From NCBI GenBank assembly GCA_030668425.1, contig DAOUTY010000058.1, forward strand, positions 1 through 9,079: DNA of 9,079 nucleotides, given 5' to 3'. A program made the translations under genes and the position numbers. Numbering within the stretch: the first letter of the stretch is position 1; the number at the start of each line of letters is the position of its first letter. Below the pieces are notes generated by a model, which worked only from the letters and a program-made list of their open reading frames with translations, did no database searches and had not been told where the DNA came from. The DNA is from Chloroflexota bacterium. GTDB lineage: Bacteria; Chloroflexota; Dehalococcoidia; SZUA-161. Shown one piece after another: positions 7,508 through 9,079 of the stretch.

Positions 7508-8143
7508 ATGGAGATCGTCTGGCTGGGTCACTCATGCTTCAGAATAAGGGGGAAGGAAGCCACAATCGTTACTGACCCCTTTGACAAAACATTAGGCTAC
7601 CCTGTGAAGAAGCCCACAGCGAGCATTGTCACTGTGAGCCATCAACATCCCCAGCATAGTTACCTGGGAGGTGTTACCGGAAACCCCAGGGTTATCAGCA
7701 GGCCGGGCGAGTACGAGATAGCCAACGTTTTCATCAATGGCATAGCCACCTTTCACGATGCCGAAATGGGCGAGCAGCGAGGTAAGAATACCGTTTATTT
7801 AATACAGATCGAGGAGGTGAGCATCTGCCATCTTGGAGACCTGGGACACGTGCCGACAGCGGAGCAGATCGAGCAGATGAGCGATGCCGATATCCTGATG
7901 GTGCCCGTGGGAGGAGGAGCTACAATTGGTGCAACGGCAGCGGTCGAAACCATAAGCCTGCTTCAACCCAAGCTGGTGATACCGATGCACTTCAAGACCG
8001 AGGTGGTCAAGATAGAACTGGCGCCTCTTGAGCCTTTCCTCAAAGAGATGGGAGTAAAAGAATTCGTCTCCCAGCCAAAGCTCTCCGTCACCAAGTCAAG
8101 CCTGCCTATAGAGACTAGCGTCGTAGTGCTTGACTATAACTAG
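7508..8143 (+). CDS. MBL-fold metallo-hydrolase, UPF0173-like, with altered metal motif
   Basis: A 211-residue metallo-beta-lactamase-fold protein of the small single-domain type, cytoplasmic, with no signal peptide. The N-terminus MEIVWLGHSCFRI and VTDPF at 21-25 are typical of the group. The metal motif, normally HxHxDH, reads H45-Q-H47-P-Q49-H50, with Gln in place of the Asp ligand. HLGDLGH at 108-114 supplies His and Asp, and IPMHFKT places His161. Most metal ligands are therefore present, but the second metal site may be weakened. Family members are often annotated as hydrolases of unknown substrate, and I assign none. The ATG at 7508 has GGAGG 11 bases upstream and an AGG closer. It is the last plus-strand gene and converges with the genes to its right. 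Confidence 0.85.
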   Translation: MEIVWLGHSCFRIRGKEATIVTDPFDKTLGYPVKKPTASIVTVSHQHPQHSYLGGVTGNPRVISRPGEYEIANVFINGIATFHDAEMGEQRGKNTVYLIQIEEVSICHLGDLGHVPTAEQIEQMSDADILMVPVGGGATIGATAAVETISLLQPKLVIPMHFKTEVVKIELAPLEPFLKEMGVKEFVSQPKLSVTKSSLPIETSVVVLDYN

Positions 8144-8234
8144 GGAAGAAGACGGGGCTCATTACACATATACCCACCCGGTTACCCTGCCTGAGTATGG
8201 CCGCAGCCAGACCGGGGCTGGAGAAGGTATAATA

Positions 8235-8459
8235 CTATCGAGGCGGCGAATGAATAGGCCTCGACGTGGCCCATCGCCCCAGTAGATAGAAGAGGCCACC
8301 ACCCACAAACCAAATCAGCAGGGAGCTAATTGGCGCCAGGGGAATAAGAGACTGGTAGGGTAGTAAGGTGCCTTCGTCACCTATTGGTATGAAGGACAAG
8401 AAGCCTGCGACAATGCACGCCGCTATTGGGATCCACCAGATTGGTCTGACATTAAACAT
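8235..8459 (-). CDS. Small hypothetical two-helix membrane protein
   Basis: An unrecognised 74-residue protein with two strongly hydrophobic segments, at about 8-26 (WWIPIAACIVAGFLSFI) and 42-61 (APISSLLIWFVGGGLFYLL). An acidic, Gly-containing loop lies between them, and the C-terminal tail is short and basic (GRWATSRPIHSPPR). This suggests a hairpin in the inner membrane. The ATG at 8459 has AGGTGG four to five bases upstream. It lies 48 bases downstream of the tubulin-like gene on the same strand with no terminator between, so the two are probably cotranscribed. A functional link to the tubulin-like protein is only an inference from position. It might be a chance frame, but the hydrophobic pattern, the start signal and the lack of a competing frame favour a real gene. 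Confidence 0.6.
   Translation of the reverse strand: MFNVRPIWWIPIAACIVAGFLSFIPIGDEGTLLPYQSLIPLAPISSLLIWFVGGGLFYLLGRWATSRPIHSPPR
8238..8264 (-). terminator. Possible weak terminator at the end of the small membrane protein gene
   Basis: On the minus strand TCGAGGC (8264-8258) and GCCTCGA (8244-8238) form a perfect seven-base stem with a 13-base loop, overlapping the last codons of the gene. It is followed by TAGTATTATA, which is T-rich but not a run. The reverse complement of that tract is a TATAAT (8228-8233) on the plus strand. No matching -35 box precedes it, so I do not call a promoter. Confidence 0.3.
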
Positions 8460-8507
8460 GCTGCCACCTGCATTTTAGCCCGCAGGAGACCAAAGGCCTC
8501 ACGGGAT

Positions 8508-9079
8508 TCACTCTGCCTCAATCGCTGACGCCTTCATGCTCTCAGGCGCCTGTACATTGTTTATGCTCACACCCAACCTGGGAATATCCGTGTACCCTGC
8601 AAGCATCACCACACCAGCAACCGAATCCCACCCCCGGATAGGGCAGTCTCCCCCTCTGACCTCAGGGGTCGATATACAGCTTTCCAGCCAGCTCTTAGCA
8701 TGGGAGAAGCCCTCCATGTTCAACTCGTCCGGCGGCCCGGCGATAAGCATCAGCGCCTTCCTGGCTTTCTTTATGTCGCACTCGCCAGTCATCCTCAGGG
8801 TAGCAGCGTTCCTAACAGCCGTATAACACCTCATGGCTGGACTCAGTTGGTCAATGGAGCTCTTCTTCCTGAAGAAAAAGAACCTGTCGCGTGCCTGTTT
8901 GGCCTTCATCTCCGAATATCCGATATAGCTGAACCCTTCCCAGGAGTTTATGATGTCAGAGGCGTCGATCACCTTTATGCCAACCCTGTCATTCGCCGTC
9001 TCGCCAGCACCCAGCATCAGGCGCAACGGCTTCACCAGCTCGTGGTTCATTATGCTATAGCTTGTCTCAAGAGGGAGAC
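8508..9079 (-). CDS. Tubulin/FtsZ-superfamily protein, CetZ-like, C-terminal part (enters from the right edge)
   Basis: This is the C-terminal 189 residues of a protein resembling the tubulin/FtsZ superfamily, GTPases that polymerise into cytoskeletal filaments. The frame is open past the first internal ATG (9050) to base 9079, reading LPLETSYSIMNHELVKPLRLMLGAGE, so 9050 is not the start. The Asn in SIMNHE fits the nucleotide-contacting Asn that precedes helix H7. An IDASD segment at fragment residues 37-41 resembles the acidic DxxD of the catalytic T7 loop, and FSYIGYSE at 49-56 fits the strand after it. The later RKALMLIAGPPDELNMEGF, EVRGGDCPI and AGYTDIPRLGVSI closely recall the C-terminal domain of archaeal CetZ and related FtsZ-like proteins rather than the canonical cell-division FtsZ. 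The tail after that is only about 20 residues. The GTP-binding GGGTGSG loop would lie beyond the window, so GTPase status cannot be confirmed here. Confidence 0.75.
   Translation of the reverse strand, partial: LPLETSYSIMNHELVKPLRLMLGAGETANDRVGIKVIDASDIINSWEGFSYIGYSEMKAKQARDRFFFFRKKSSIDQLSPAMRCYTAVRNAATLRMTGECDIKKARKALMLIAGPPDELNMEGFSHAKSWLESCISTPEVRGGDCPIRGWDSVAGVVMLAGYTDIPRLGVSINNVQAPESMKASAIEAE

Noticed and set aside
8204..8220. Hairpin CAGCC/GGCTG in the convergent gap
   Set aside because: The stem is only five bases and no T-run follows on either strand, so it is not supported as a terminator.
8228..8233. Perfect TATAAT on the plus strand between the MBL gene and the small membrane gene
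   Set aside because: No -35 box lies at 16-18 bases upstream and no plus-strand gene follows; it is more simply the reverse complement of the T-rich tract after the minus-strand hairpin.

Overview
This window is a stretch of bacterial chromosome with mostly housekeeping content. Base composition looks slightly G+C-rich by eye. It holds five genes I can name with confidence (recJ, dnaK, grpE, hrcA, fabH), three assigned only to a family (a sodium:solute symporter, an MBL-fold hydrolase, a tubulin/FtsZ-superfamily protein) and one unrecognised small membrane protein. A perfect CIRCE operator with HrcA shows a bacterium using HrcA/CIRCE heat-shock control, so not an enteric-type sigma-32 system. 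Several genes appear to start with TTG. My recollection of related protein families points to Chloroflexota, perhaps Dehalococcoidia. That is a guess from memory, not a search result.

Left part (1-4520), all on the minus strand. The N-terminal 162 codons of recJ run off the left edge and have their own sigma-70-type promoter. A 400-base gap follows, with a 28-base near-palindrome and the intrinsic terminator of the next operon. That operon is the heat-shock unit hrcA-grpE-dnaK, transcribed right to left from a promoter directly upstream of the CIRCE operator. HrcA represses the unit by binding CIRCE. GrpE is the nucleotide exchange factor for DnaK. No dnaJ follows dnaK; the operon ends at a strong hairpin.

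Middle part (4521-8143), on the plus strand. fabH is divergent from hrcA, and a well-formed promoter overlaps the upstream part of its open frame, so translation must start further in than the longest frame suggests. Next come a 13-helix sodium:solute symporter and a small MBL-fold hydrolase in which the usual HxHxDH metal motif reads HxHxQH. The gap between these two holds a copy of a short motif I recall as a dispersed intergenic repeat.

Right part (8235-9079), on the minus strand and convergent with the MBL gene. The C-terminal 189 residues of a tubulin/FtsZ-superfamily protein, closest by eye to archaeal CetZ-type proteins, enter from the right edge. A small two-helix membrane protein follows 48 bases downstream. 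This pair is the least ordinary part of the window. I see no phage, insertion sequence, CRISPR array or RNA gene.
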